A stretch of DNA of 63,771 nt from assembly GCA_002402905.1 (NCBI GenBank), contig DHGT01000019.1, forward strand, positions 36,651-100,421, in the 5' to 3' direction. This DNA comes from Desulfatitalea sp. UBA4791 (GTDB lineage: Bacteria > Desulfobacterota > Desulfobacteria > Desulfobacterales > Desulfosarcinaceae). A model generated the notes under the pieces. The model searched no databases. It saw nothing but the letters and a program-made list of their open reading frames with translations, and was not told the origin of the DNA. The position numbers and the translations under genes are program-made. Below are positions 42,230-51,024 of this stretch, one piece after another (the stretch's first letter is position 1; the number at the start of each line of letters is the position of its first letter).

Positions 42230-42610
42230 TCAATCTTTGGGTTTAAGCTTGAGAATGGCCATGGCGCGTTCGAGCAATTGATCGCCTTTGAAGGGTTTGA
42301 CCACATAGTCGCGAACGCCCATTTTGACGATTTTCATGACGTTTTCCTTGCCCGATTCCGCCGTGAGCATGATGACGGGAATGGCCTTGAGGTCTTTTTC
42401 GGATTTGAGTTTGGCCAGCATTTCGATGCCGGTCATCACGGGCATGGTAATGTCGAGGATGATCAGGTCGGGTTTTTCCTTGTTGGCGATCGCCAGGCCT
42501 TCCACGCCGTTTTCACCCTCGAACAGTTCGCAATTGTAAGGTGAGAAAGCTTTCTTAACGATCATGCGGATGGTTTTACTATCATCAACCGTCAATATCT
42601 TGTAGGCCAT
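42230..42610 (-). CDS. CheY-like response regulator
   Basis: The 126-residue single receiver has KILTVDDSKTIR at its start (acidic pair), the phospho-acceptor Asp in LIILDITMPVMTG, Thr in VIMLTAES and Lys in YVVKPFKGDQ. It resembles motility and type IV pilus CheY proteins. AGGAGG precedes the ATG. No kinase is adjacent; the hybrid kinase at 44044 or CheX at 52394 may act on it. Confidence 0.93.
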   Translation of the reverse strand: MAYKILTVDDSKTIRMIVKKAFSPYNCELFEGENGVEGLAIANKEKPDLIILDITMPVMTGIEMLAKLKSEKDLKAIPVIMLTAESGKENVMKIVKMGVRDYVVKPFKGDQLLERAMAILKLKPKD

Positions 42611-42817
42611 ACATTTCCTCCTAAAAATTCACCATCTTGAAAATCGACGCGCGTTGGCCCGTGAGTCGGCCTGGCCGGCGGGCATATGCCTGTCCCAAAA
42701 GCGTTCATAGTGATTAACGGCAATTTCGGGATTTTCTTTAGAGTTTTCTGATGTAAAATTGGCGATGGAAATCCGGCGATGGCCGGTCTACGGCCACCTC
42801 GGGCGACAGCGCTCCTG

Positions 42818-43234
42818 TTAGATCTCCATGGTGCTCAGCGCGATTTCCATGATCTGCGCTTTGCTGTATCGTTTGCCGTGGCCGATGCCCGGACATTGGC
42901 GCGCCACATCGCGCCAAAGGGACTCGGACCGTACGTTTCTGAACCAGAAGGGAAACGTGCGGCACTGATGGGGACGAACCGAATAGATCGTGCAGCCCTC
43001 GCGATAAAACAGGCAGTTGCCGCGGTCGTCCTCTTTGATGCTGAAGCTGTTTTTATAAGGATAGAGATAGCCCTGGATCAGGTCGGAGACAGACAGGCCC
43101 AGGAAACCGGCTATGGGACCGATCTCCCCGGGGGCCACATAAATGGTGCCGGGCGCACCGGTGCAGCACTTGCCGCAGCGCTTGCATTCGAACGACAGGC
43201 CCGCTTCGAAAAAGGTCTTGGGTTCGGGACGCAT
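42818..43234 (-). CDS. YkgJ-family cysteine-cluster protein
   Basis: The 138-residue protein has the Cys-rich signature of the zinc/iron-chelating YkgJ family (CxxCxxCC in CKRCGKCC, then CLFYREGCTIYSVRPHQCRTFPF). Eight or more Cys suggest a metal site. The family is widespread in anaerobes and of unknown function. It is divergent from the thioredoxin-like gene. Confidence 0.85.
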   Translation of the reverse strand: MRPEPKTFFEAGLSFECKRCGKCCTGAPGTIYVAPGEIGPIAGFLGLSVSDLIQGYLYPYKNSFSIKEDDRGNCLFYREGCTIYSVRPHQCRTFPFWFRNVRSESLWRDVARQCPGIGHGKRYSKAQIMEIALSTMEI

Positions 43235-43262
43235 AGGGGCAACCCCTCGTTTACAAAGCCGA

Positions 43263-43278
43263 TATCATTATTATGATA
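43263..43278. promoter_or_regulatory. Palindromic operator candidate
   Basis: TATCAT TATT ATGATA is a perfect 6-base dyad in the 110-base gap between the YkgJ-type and thioredoxin-like genes. It is centred about 75 bases from the thioredoxin start and 36 from the YkgJ start, a suitable place for a shared regulator. Confidence 0.35.
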
Positions 43279-43290
43279 GGACCCTTAAAG

Positions 43291-43316
43291 CCCCGGCGCG
43301 CGAGTGCCGGGGTTTT
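43291..43316 (+). terminator. Terminator-like hairpin in the thioredoxin leader
   Basis: CCCCGGC (43291-43297) pairs with GCCGGGG (43306-43312), followed by TTTT, only 29 bases before the thioredoxin-like start. No gene on this strand ends just upstream, so it may be a leader attenuator. Confidence 0.55.
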
Positions 43317-43344
43317 GTAGGAACCTAAAGAAGGGGGTGCCCGC

Positions 43345-43932
43345 ATGAGTTCGTCGATTGTCACCTGCCGTCACTGTGGCGCTAAAAACCGTATTCCCCC
43401 CGACAAACCGCCAGAGGATGCCAGGTGTGGCCGGTGCCACCAGCCGCTATTGGGATCATCGGCCCAACAGGGCGCAGAGAGCCCTAAGATCACGCTGCGC
43501 TGTGGTCAATGCCGGACCAAGAACCGGGTCCCCGCGGACAAACTCCATGAAGGCGCCAAGTGTGGTCGCTGTGGTGCGCTGTTACCCCATGGAGATGTCT
43601 TGACCGGTCGGCCGGTCCTGGTGAGCGACACCAATTTCGAGCACCTCGTCCTGCGATCGCCGTTGCCCGTCCTGCTATACAGCTGGGCGCCGTGGTGCAG
43701 TGTCTGCAGCGGCATCAATGCGATGGTGGATCAATTGGCCGACGAGGTCAAAGGAAAATTCCGCATCGGCAAGCTCAATGTCGATGCCAATCCCAAGTTG
43801 GCCGGTCAATTCAATATCCTGAGCGTTCCCACCTTTTTTATTTTCGACGGCGGCGAATTAAAGCAGCACCTGCCCGGCGCCGTTCCCAGGCACGAATTGC
43901 TCCTCAAGATGGCTTCCTATATATATGCCTGA
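43345..43932 (+). CDS. Thioredoxin-like protein with two N-terminal zinc ribbons
   Basis: The 195-residue protein has two consecutive four-Cys ribbons (Cys8, 11, 28, 31 and Cys53, 56, 73, 76), both with the K/R-x-R-V/I-P spacer, and then a thioredoxin domain (about 88-195). Thioredoxin 2 proteins carry one such ribbon, so this is a doubled form. The active site is WCSVC (Cys118 and Cys121), not WCGPC, which should change its redox potential. The domain otherwise keeps KLNVDANPKLA and the cis-Pro in SVPTFF. It lies divergent from the YkgJ-type gene and upstream of a hybrid kinase. Confidence 0.9.
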   Translation: MSSSIVTCRHCGAKNRIPPDKPPEDARCGRCHQPLLGSSAQQGAESPKITLRCGQCRTKNRVPADKLHEGAKCGRCGALLPHGDVLTGRPVLVSDTNFEHLVLRSPLPVLLYSWAPWCSVCSGINAMVDQLADEVKGKFRIGKLNVDANPKLAGQFNILSVPTFFIFDGGELKQHLPGAVPRHELLLKMASYIYA

Positions 43933-43958
43933 CAACGGTCACCACCTTGTCAAATAGT

Positions 43959-44003
43959 GTGTCCGTCCACAAACAGGCAATTTGGGCATTTGTGGATGGG
44001 CAC
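43959..44003. repeat. Short palindromic element C (outer arms of element A)
   Basis: GTGTCCGTCCACAAA and TTTGTGGATGGGCAC, with AGGCAATTTGGGCA between, are the outer arms of the element at 40443-40583 joined without its middle. Translating it would add a false N-terminus to the following kinase. Confidence 0.8.
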
Positions 44004-44043
44004 AAATCTAAAGTGCACCGCAAAGCGGACCGATATATATCGC

Positions 44044-46107
44044 ATGCCAACGGCGAACCAAACAACCATCATCGACCTGGTCAAGCGCATCAAGGCGCTT
44101 GAGGTCGAACAGGAAAAGACCCGCAGGGCGCAGGAAGCACTCAAGGAGAGCGAGGAGCGCTTCCGCCTGATATCCGAAACCATCCATGTGGGTGTTTTCG
44201 AGATCGATGAGCGTGGCAACTGCCTCTACACCAACACCCGTTACCAGGAAATATTCGGGCTCAACCTGGTGCAGAGTCTGACCACCCACTGGCATGATTT
44301 CGTGGCCGACGAAGACAAAAGGGACATTATCCGGGACTGGCAATCGGCATCGGAAAAAATGGGTACCTTTTCGGCCGATTGCCGCATCATCAATGCCATT
44401 GGAACCCGTCGGTGGATTCACGTGCATGCCTCTCCGGTTTTTTCCGACGAAGGGGGGCGCTACACCGGCACGGTGGAAGATATCACGGCGCGCAAGGAAA
44501 ATGAGCACGAGCTGGAGCAGGCCAAGGAGGCGGCCGAAATGGCCAGCCGGGCCAAGAGCCAGTTTCTCGCCAATATGAGCCATGAGATTCGGACACCCAT
44601 GAACGGCATCATCGGATTCACGGATCTGCTGCTGGAGACGCGGCTCAGCGAGGTGCAGGCCGATTACACCCAGACCATCAAACGCAGTGGGGAAGCCCTG
44701 CTGCTATTGATCAACGATATCCTCGACTTTTCCAAGATCGAATCCGGCGAACTGGAGTTCGAAGCCATCGAATTCGACCCCGAGCTGCTCATCTACGACG
44801 TGTGCGACCTGGTGCGACCCAAAATCGGCAACAGACCGGTGGAGTTGATCTGCAACATCGGCGATACAATTCCACCCCTGGTCAAGGGGGATCCCCTGCG
44901 GTTTCGCCAGGTGATCACCAACTTGCTGGGAAACGCCCCCAAATTCACGGAACGAGGTGAAATCTGTATCACGTTGCAGGTCGATGCCGAGACCGATGAC
45001 AAGGTTTTTCTCCACACCCTGATCCGGGATACGGGCATCGGGATCCCCGCAGACAAGCTGGCCATCATTTTTGAACCCTTTCAGCAGGCGGACGGCTCCA
45101 CGACGCGTAAATACGGCGGCACCGGATTGGGTTTGTCGATCTGCAAACAGCTGGCCACCATGATGGGCGGCGATACCTGGGCCCAAAGCGAGGTGGGCGT
45201 CGGCAGCACCTTTCATTTCACCGCATGGGTACATAAGGTCGTTCGCGAACCGGCGGCCAGGGTCATGCCGCCCCTGTTGAAGGACAAGCGGGTGCTGGTG
45301 GCCGATGACCATCCTGCCACCCGTCAGATTCTCGAGCAGATGCTGACCATGGCCGGGATGCGGGTCATGAGCGTGGATGGGGGGCAACAGGTGGTGCCCG
45401 TCTTGACGGCGGCCGACGTGCCTTTTGATGTGGGGCTGATCGATCTGGACATGCCGGATCTCAACGGTTATGCCGTGGCCGAACAGGTGCGCGGCGCAGG
45501 TTTGCCGCTGACCCTGATCGCCCTTTCATCCGCCCTGGAGCGCGATGCGGCCAGGTGCGAGGCGGCCGGCTTCGACGGATTTCAGGCCAAACCGGTTCGC
45601 CGGGAGCGATTGCTGCAGATGGTGGGTCGCCTCGTGGGCGAGGGTGCCAAAGACAGAACGGCGCCCCAGGTTCAGCGCAGGATGCACACCCAGTATTCGG
45701 TACGCGAAGCCATGAAGCATTCGGTCAGCATACTTCTGGCCGAAGACAATCCCGTCAACCAGAAGTTGGCGGTGATGATGCTGGGCAAGGCCGGTTACCA
45801 TGTGGAAGTGGCCGGCAATGGCAAAGAGGCGGTGGAGAAATTTCACCAAGCGCCCGATCGGTTCGACATGATTTTCATGGACGTGCAGATGCCCGACATG
45901 GACGGCAAGGAAGCCACCCAGGTCCTGCGGCAGATGGGGTACGCACAGGTGCCCATCGTGGCCATGACCGCCCATGCCATGAAAGGGGACCGGGAGATGT
46001 GCATCGAAGCCGGTATGAACGATTACATCACCAAGCCGATCAATCGGGAAAAGGTGTTCGAGGTTATTTCCAAATATGTGTTCGAGGGATGCGCTCATGG
46101 ACTTTAA
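44044..46107 (+). CDS. PAS hybrid histidine kinase with two receivers
   Basis: The 687-residue soluble protein has a coiled start, a PAS domain (about 45-160; ISETIHVGVFEIDERGN), HisKA (His in NMSHEIRTPMNG), HATPase (DTGIGIPADK, GTGLGLS) and two receivers (about 415-535, Asp in LIDLDMPDLNG, and 565-680, Asp in MIFMDVQMPDMDG). The second is the more typical one. I use the ATG at 44044; a GTG at 43957 would put the repeat element into the protein. The receivers hand phosphate to the HPt protein encoded next, whose gene overlaps by 11 bases. Confidence 0.9.
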   Translation: MPTANQTTIIDLVKRIKALEVEQEKTRRAQEALKESEERFRLISETIHVGVFEIDERGNCLYTNTRYQEIFGLNLVQSLTTHWHDFVADEDKRDIIRDWQSASEKMGTFSADCRIINAIGTRRWIHVHASPVFSDEGGRYTGTVEDITARKENEHELEQAKEAAEMASRAKSQFLANMSHEIRTPMNGIIGFTDLLLETRLSEVQADYTQTIKRSGEALLLLINDILDFSKIESGELEFEAIEFDPELLIYDVCDLVRPKIGNRPVELICNIGDTIPPLVKGDPLRFRQVITNLLGNAPKFTERGEICITLQVDAETDDKVFLHTLIRDTGIGIPADKLAIIFEPFQQADGSTTRKYGGTGLGLSICKQLATMMGGDTWAQSEVGVGSTFHFTAWVHKVVREPAARVMPPLLKDKRVLVADDHPATRQILEQMLTMAGMRVMSVDGGQQVVPVLTAADVPFDVGLIDLDMPDLNGYAVAEQVRGAGLPLTLIALSSALERDAARCEAAGFDGFQAKPVRRERLLQMVGRLVGEGAKDRTAPQVQRRMHTQYSVREAMKHSVSILLAEDNPVNQKLAVMMLGKAGYHVEVAGNGKEAVEKFHQAPDRFDMIFMDVQMPDMDGKEATQVLRQMGYAQVPIVAMTAHAMKGDREMCIEAGMNDYITKPINREKVFEVISKYVFEGCAHGL

Positions 46108-46414
46108 GGTGTTGGGAGAACAGTTGGGCCTGGACGAGGACGAGTATCGGGAGTTGATCGACCTGTTCATCGATTCCGGCGGTAGCGATTATCAGAAGGT
46201 TCTGGATGGTCTGGCAAGCGGTGATGCCGACCTGGTGCGGAGCAGCGCCCATACGATCAAGGGGGCCTCGGGGAATCTGGGCTTGATGGAGGTCAGCGAC
46301 GTGGCCTCTGCCATCGAGGTCTGTGCCATGAATCATCAGTTGGACCAGGTGGGTCAAGCCGTCGAGAAGCTCAAAAGCCAATTCGACGCCATCCAGGCCT
46401 TTGTCAGGGGATAA
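46097..46414 (+). CDS. HPt phosphotransfer protein
   Basis: This 105-residue four-helix protein has the phospho-accepting His in SSAHTIKGASGNLG. It starts at the ATG at 46097, overlapping the hybrid kinase by 11 bases, so it is the next step of that phosphorelay. The final regulator is not encoded here; the CheY-like proteins in the window are candidates only. Confidence 0.9.
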   Translation: MDFKVLGEQLGLDEDEYRELIDLFIDSGGSDYQKVLDGLASGDADLVRSSAHTIKGASGNLGLMEVSDVASAIEVCAMNHQLDQVGQAVEKLKSQFDAIQAFVRG

Positions 46415-46458
46415 GCGCCCACCTGGCCAAACGCAACCGCTTCTGGTATGCTGGCCCC

Positions 46459-47364
46459 ATGAACACCAACGCATCACTGGCGGGACTGGCCCGTTGGATT
46501 CGTGATCGGCTGCAAGACGGTATCCGCATGGATCCGTCGCTCTTGGACCATCTGGAGGCCACCTTCGGGACCACCGACGTCGCCGCCGTTCTATCCGATC
46601 CCACCGGCAGCGAAGCGGCCTCTTTCCTGGAACTGCTTCTATTTCCGGATGCCCGAACGCGCCTCGAATTCGAACGCCGATGGGGCGGTAACCGCTATAC
46701 GGCACAAGATCTCGACGCCCTGTTGCATGCCACAATCGAGCGGCCCGTAACGGTCGCTATTCATACGACCCTCGATTCCGAACCCTTCACCTTGCAGCTC
46801 CCCGAGTCCGCAGTGACTGCTTTCGTTGAGAGATTGAACATCACCTGGCAACCGTTGACAGGCTTGGGTGAAATGCTGGGGCGCACCCTCACCGGCGAGC
46901 AGCTGTCCGCGGTCCGCTGCCGGCTGCGCCACCTTCGCCTGATCTGGCACCCTTCCCAGATTGAACTGCTCGAACACTTCCTGACACGGTTCCCTGGGGA
47001 TGCCCCCGATGTTGACGCCTCGTTTGATTTTCTGTCGGCCCTGTTGGCGGAGATCGGTCCGGACCAGGAGCCGTTCGCCTTCCTTGTGGCCCAAAAATTT
47101 GCCTTTTTTCAAGCCCTTTGTAAAGCCGAACGTTTCGAACGCCTGCGACAGACCAGCAACATGGAGACGCTCATGCTCCAAGGCGCCCGGGCCGTCCACG
47201 GCAGTATGGACGAGTGGCGCGAGAAGATGCGCCGAATCGATCGCATCTGTGAATCACTTTACGGACAGACCCGTTTTTTTCATGAGCCCGGCGAACAGTC
47301 CCTGCATGCCCCGGGGCAGACCGATGACCGACAGATGGCCGATCTGGTCCGCTGGTTAAGCTAG
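46459..47364 (+). CDS. Protein of unknown function
   Basis: The 301-residue soluble protein is mostly helical and acidic, with no signal peptide and few Cys. Parts that can be seen: RWIRDRLQDGIRMDPSLLDH near the start, a beta-rich middle (VTVAIHTTLDSEPFTLQLP) and a helical C-terminal half with FLVAQKFAFFQALCKAERF. It follows the HPt gene after 44 bases on the same strand and may belong to that unit. I do not recognise the family. Confidence 0.8.
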   Translation: MNTNASLAGLARWIRDRLQDGIRMDPSLLDHLEATFGTTDVAAVLSDPTGSEAASFLELLLFPDARTRLEFERRWGGNRYTAQDLDALLHATIERPVTVAIHTTLDSEPFTLQLPESAVTAFVERLNITWQPLTGLGEMLGRTLTGEQLSAVRCRLRHLRLIWHPSQIELLEHFLTRFPGDAPDVDASFDFLSALLAEIGPDQEPFAFLVAQKFAFFQALCKAERFERLRQTSNMETLMLQGARAVHGSMDEWREKMRRIDRICESLYGQTRFFHEPGEQSLHAPGQTDDRQMADLVRWLS

Positions 47365-47445
47365 CTATTTACAAATCCCGTTGAGTTTCTTAAAAATAGT
47401 TTTTTTGATCGTCTACCCCGCTACGGTCCAAACGGAGGCAATTGG

Positions 47446-48123
47446 ATGGGTCGATTTATAAGCAGGTTAATCATCTTGGCGGCGTTGCTATCCTTGGGCG
47501 CTCTTCCGCTCGTCGCATCACCGGCCGATGCCGGTTCCCCCTCGTTGGATCAGATTCTCAAAGGCATCGAAAAACGATACGCCGGCAAAGGGTTTTCGGC
47601 CTCCTTTTTTCAGGAGTCCATGCTCAAGGCCATGCAGATCACCGACACGGCCGAAGGACACCTCACGGTCAAGCGACCGGGCAACATGCGATGGGAATAT
47701 ACCATCCCCGAACAGCAGAGCATCATCACCGACGGCAAAACCATGTGGATTTACCGGCCGGCCGACAATCAGGTCATGGTCGGCAAGGCGCCGGCCTATT
47801 TCGGCCACGGCAAGGGGGCCGGATTTTTGTCCGACATCCGGCTGATTCGCAAAAGCTTCACCATAGAGCAACAGCCGGCCGAAAACGAGGATTACTACCG
47901 TTTGAAGCTTCTCCCCCGCGAACCCACCCAGGAGTTGGCCGATATCATTCTTTCGGTGACCAAAAAAACGTATCAGATCGACCAGGTGATTACGCACAAC
48001 GCTTATGGCGACGAGACCCGTATCGTGTTCAGTGACTTCAGCTTCGACATCGACCCGGCCGACGATTTGTTCCGTTTCACCATACCCGCCGAAGCGGACG
48101 TGGTGCAGATGGACCAGTTCTAG
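47446..48123 (+). CDS. lolA: Outer-membrane lipoprotein carrier LolA
   Basis: The 225-residue periplasmic chaperone takes lipoproteins from the LolCDE complex to the outer membrane. It has a signal peptide (about 1-29), then the open beta-barrel sequence: SASFFQESMLKAMQ, GHLTVKRPGNMRWEY, QQSIITDGKTMWIY, AGFLSDIRL and FSDFSFDIDPADDLFRFTIP. GGAGG lies seven bases before the ATG. It is upstream of nadA. Confidence 0.88.
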   Translation: MGRFISRLIILAALLSLGALPLVASPADAGSPSLDQILKGIEKRYAGKGFSASFFQESMLKAMQITDTAEGHLTVKRPGNMRWEYTIPEQQSIITDGKTMWIYRPADNQVMVGKAPAYFGHGKGAGFLSDIRLIRKSFTIEQQPAENEDYYRLKLLPREPTQELADIILSVTKKTYQIDQVITHNAYGDETRIVFSDFSFDIDPADDLFRFTIPAEADVVQMDQF

Positions 48124-48156
48124 CCTGCATTACCTATAAAAAGCGAGTGTGACACC

Positions 48157-49071
48157 ATGCATAGCGATTCAAAAGAGTGGGTCGCCGAGATCAAGACATT
48201 GGCACGGCAACGCAAGGCCATCATCCTGGCCCATAATTATGAGCCGCCCGAGATTCAGGATATCGCCGATCTGTGCGGCGATTCATTGGAACTGAGCCGC
48301 CAGGCGGCCAGGACCGATGCCGAGGTGATCGTTTTTTGCGGCGTTCATTTCATGGCCGAAACCGCTTCGATTCTATCGCCGGAAAAGAAGGTCCTGCTGC
48401 CCCGTCTCGATGCCGGCTGCCCCATGGCCGACATGATCACCGCCGAGGCCCTCACGGCAAAAACGGCGAGCCTGCCGCCCATGCCGGTCATCACCTATGT
48501 CAACTCTCCCGCCGAGGTCAAGGCGCTCTCCACGGTCTGTTGCACGTCGGCCAACGTGGTCAAGGTGGTCAACAGCCGGCCGGAAGACGAACTGTTGTTG
48601 ACGCCGGACCGCAACCTGGCCATGTATGCCGCAACCCAGAGCAGCAAAAAGATCCATCTCTGGGATGGGTTCTGCCCCATTCACGAGAGTCTCACACCGG
48701 AAGATGTGAACCGGGTCCGGGCCGAGCATCCCGAGGCGGTCTTTCTCGCCCATCCGGAATGCCGTCCGGAAATCCTGCGTATGGCCGACGTCGTCGCCAG
48801 CACATCGGGCATGTTGCGTCATGTGGCCGCGGCAAAGGAACGGGTCTTCATCATCGGTACGGAGCAGGGGTTGATCCATCCCCTTCAAAAAGCCAATCCA
48901 GACAAGCAATTCTATTCGGCCTCCCATAAGTTGATTTGCATGGACATGAAAAAGATCGGGCTGGCGGATGTCCATCGCTGCCTCAAAGAGATGGACAACG
49001 AGGTCAAGGTGCCAGAGCACATCCGACGGCCTGCGCTCAAAGCCGTCGAGCAGATGATCGCCCTGGGGTGA
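48157..49071 (+). CDS. nadA: Quinolinate synthase
   Basis: The 304-residue 4Fe-4S enzyme condenses iminoaspartate and dihydroxyacetone phosphate to quinolinate for NAD. It has IILAHNYEPPEIQDIAD, FCGVHFMAETASILSPEK, the cluster Cys in DAGCPMADM, TYVNSPAEVKA, WDGFCPIHE, AHPECRPE and GTEQGLIHPLQK. Length is that of the short, three-domain type. It follows lolA closely and is followed after 86 bases by thiM. nadB is not seen nearby. Confidence 0.96.
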   Translation: MHSDSKEWVAEIKTLARQRKAIILAHNYEPPEIQDIADLCGDSLELSRQAARTDAEVIVFCGVHFMAETASILSPEKKVLLPRLDAGCPMADMITAEALTAKTASLPPMPVITYVNSPAEVKALSTVCCTSANVVKVVNSRPEDELLLTPDRNLAMYAATQSSKKIHLWDGFCPIHESLTPEDVNRVRAEHPEAVFLAHPECRPEILRMADVVASTSGMLRHVAAAKERVFIIGTEQGLIHPLQKANPDKQFYSASHKLICMDMKKIGLADVHRCLKEMDNEVKVPEHIRRPALKAVEQMIALG

Positions 49072-49157
49072 CGGACGGGATCGGATGGCAGCGTTTTTGG
49101 GGGGTGTTGGGTGGATCGGGTTTGTCGAACGAATGGGGTGTATAGGGATCATTTGAG

Positions 49158-49970
49158 ATGCAGATGGATACGTTTACCCTGGATGCGCTCGAACGTGTCA
49201 GAACCAGCGCGCCCTTGATTCACAACATCACCAACCTGGTGGTCATGAACAGCACGGCCAACATTCTGCTGGCTGTCGGTGCTTCTCCGGTCATGGCCCA
49301 CAGCCCGGCCGAAGTGGAAGAGATGCTCGCCATGGCCGGCGCACTGGTGCTCAATATCGGCACCTTGCAGCAGGATTGGGTGGATACGATGATCCTCGCG
49401 GGCCGGGCGGCCAATGTCAGGGGCATTCCGGTCATTCTCGACCCGGTGGGCGCCGGCGCCACCCGTTTTCGCACCCGCGCCGTCCACGCCATCATGGCCG
49501 GCTGCGCCATTTCGGTGTTGCGCGGCAACGCCTCGGAAGTGCTGGCCGTGGGGGCGGCCGATATCCGCACCAAGGGGGTGGACTCTTCCCTGGCCCTGTC
49601 CGAAGAGATCGTCGCGGCCGCCAAGGCCATGGCGCTCGCCCATAGCTGCATCATCGCCGTGTCCGGCGAAAGAGATTGCATCACCGACGGCAAGAGGGTG
49701 TTTCGCGTGGGCAACGGTCAGCCCCTCATGACCCGGGTGACCGGCATTGGGTGTGGGTTGTCGGCGGTTGCGGCCGCCTTTTGCGCCGTGGCACCGGATA
49801 CCCTCTTAGAGGCGGTGACGGCGGCGGTTGCCTTTTACGGCCGGTGCGCGGACCTGGCCATCGGCGTGAGCGACCGGCCGGGCGGTTTCTATGTGGCGTT
49901 CCTTGACTGGCTCTATTCAGCGGGTAAAAACGAAATCGCCCAGGGGCTCAAGATCAGCATGGAGGGATAA
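49158..49970 (+). CDS. thiM: Hydroxyethylthiazole kinase
   Basis: The 270-residue ribokinase-fold enzyme salvages the thiazole part of thiamine. It shows PLIHNITNLVVMNSTANILLA, GASPVMAHSPAEVEEM, VILDPVGAGATRFRT and, near the end, TRVTGIGCGLSAV with the phosphate-binding loop. It stands without thiE or thiD. No TPP riboswitch was seen in the 86-base gap upstream. Confidence 0.95.
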   Translation: MQMDTFTLDALERVRTSAPLIHNITNLVVMNSTANILLAVGASPVMAHSPAEVEEMLAMAGALVLNIGTLQQDWVDTMILAGRAANVRGIPVILDPVGAGATRFRTRAVHAIMAGCAISVLRGNASEVLAVGAADIRTKGVDSSLALSEEIVAAAKAMALAHSCIIAVSGERDCITDGKRVFRVGNGQPLMTRVTGIGCGLSAVAAAFCAVAPDTLLEAVTAAVAFYGRCADLAIGVSDRPGGFYVAFLDWLYSAGKNEIAQGLKISMEG

Positions 49971-49986
49971 CCAAGATGGTGTCGAT

Positions 49987-50217
49987 ATGGGATGGGACAT
50001 GATCGTCTGGGGAGACCTGACCCTGGCCCGGCTGCTGCAATATGCGGTCTTGGCCGTTGCCGCATACATCCTCCTCAAGATCTTCAAGCGGCTGTTTTTC
50101 AAGAAGAAGACCAATTTGCAAAATACCGTCTACTTCGTATGCCGGCACTGCGGATGGGAAGGGCAGGTGAGCAAATTCGGCACCCACTGTCCCAAGTGCA
50201 ACCAGCCCATGCGATAA
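49987..50217 (+). CDS. Small membrane-anchored zinc-ribbon protein
   Basis: The 76-residue protein has one hydrophobic helix (LLQYAVLAVAAYILLKIF) followed by a Lys-rich stretch and a C-terminal CRHCGWEG and CPKCNQPM ribbon. The start at 49987 is chosen because the longer frame would overlap thiM. It lies between thiM and plsC. Function unknown. Confidence 0.7.
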   Translation: MGWDMIVWGDLTLARLLQYAVLAVAAYILLKIFKRLFFKKKTNLQNTVYFVCRHCGWEGQVSKFGTHCPKCNQPMR

Positions 50218-50221
50218 TCCT

Positions 50222-51007
50222 GTGAAACCTTTCATGCACCGTATCGGTGCTGCCCGGCCGGGTGCAGGCGTTCGACGCATGACGGATCGAAGCACACATT
50301 TCAGAGAGATCCTCCTTTCCCTGCTGGCCTGGGCGAGCGGTTTGTGTGCCTTCGTGCCCATCGGCCTGGCGGTGCTCCTGGCCGGCGCATTCGTCCACCC
50401 GCGCCGTTTCGACCGCTGGACCAAACTCGGCTGCCGGGTCATCGTGCACGCCCTGGGCATCCGGGTCACGGTGACGGGCTGCGAACATCTTCCCAGCAAC
50501 CGCATCTGCCTCTTTGTTTGCAATCATGTGAACATTTTCGACGTGTTCGTCCTCTATGGGTTTATCCCCCGCTATTTCCGGGGTGTGGAGCTGGACGAGC
50601 ATTTCGACTGGTTTTTCTACGGCCGCATCATCCGCCGGCTCGGCATGATTCCCATCAGCCAGACCAATGGCCGCCGGGCGCTTCAGAGTCTAAAGATCGC
50701 CGCGCAGGCGATCGAAGCGGGAGCATCGATAGTGATTCTGCCCGAAGGCGGTCGCACCTTGGACGGGCGGCTCCAGGCCTTCAAGCCGGGAGCCTTCGTG
50801 CTGGCCAAACGAACGGGCGTGGATATTGTGCCCCTGGCCATGGTCGGGGCCTTCGAGATCAAGCGCAAGGGCAGCCTGATGATTCGGCCGGGTCGTATGA
50901 CCCTGCGCTTCGGCGCACCCATCGCCTATGGGGAGATCCAGGCGATGCCGGTGAAGGCGGTTTCAACCCTGGTGCGGGAGCGGATATCCGTATTGTGTGA
51001 AGGTTGA
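50222..51007 (+). CDS. 1-acyl-sn-glycerol-3-phosphate acyltransferase
   Basis: The 261-residue membrane enzyme makes phosphatidate. It has the acyltransferase motif NHVNIFD, a second block RRLGMIPISQTNGRRA, LPEGGRTLDGRL and VPLAMVGAFEIKRKG, as in PlsC. Two hydrophobic segments precede the active site. The start is uncertain: GTG at 50222 or ATG at 50279. Confidence 0.9.
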   Translation: MKPFMHRIGAARPGAGVRRMTDRSTHFREILLSLLAWASGLCAFVPIGLAVLLAGAFVHPRRFDRWTKLGCRVIVHALGIRVTVTGCEHLPSNRICLFVCNHVNIFDVFVLYGFIPRYFRGVELDEHFDWFFYGRIIRRLGMIPISQTNGRRALQSLKIAAQAIEAGASIVILPEGGRTLDGRLQAFKPGAFVLAKRTGVDIVPLAMVGAFEIKRKGSLMIRPGRMTLRFGAPIAYGEIQAMPVKAVSTLVRERISVLCEG

Positions 51008-51024
51008 TTAAAAAGGAGGATTCG

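Noticed and set aside
40443..44003. CRISPR array from the repeated palindromes
   Set aside because: Copies are few, irregularly spaced and contain internal palindromes without spacers; no cas genes are present.
49072..49157. TPP riboswitch before thiM
   Set aside because: The 86-base gap is short and shows none of the conserved CUGAGA-type core.
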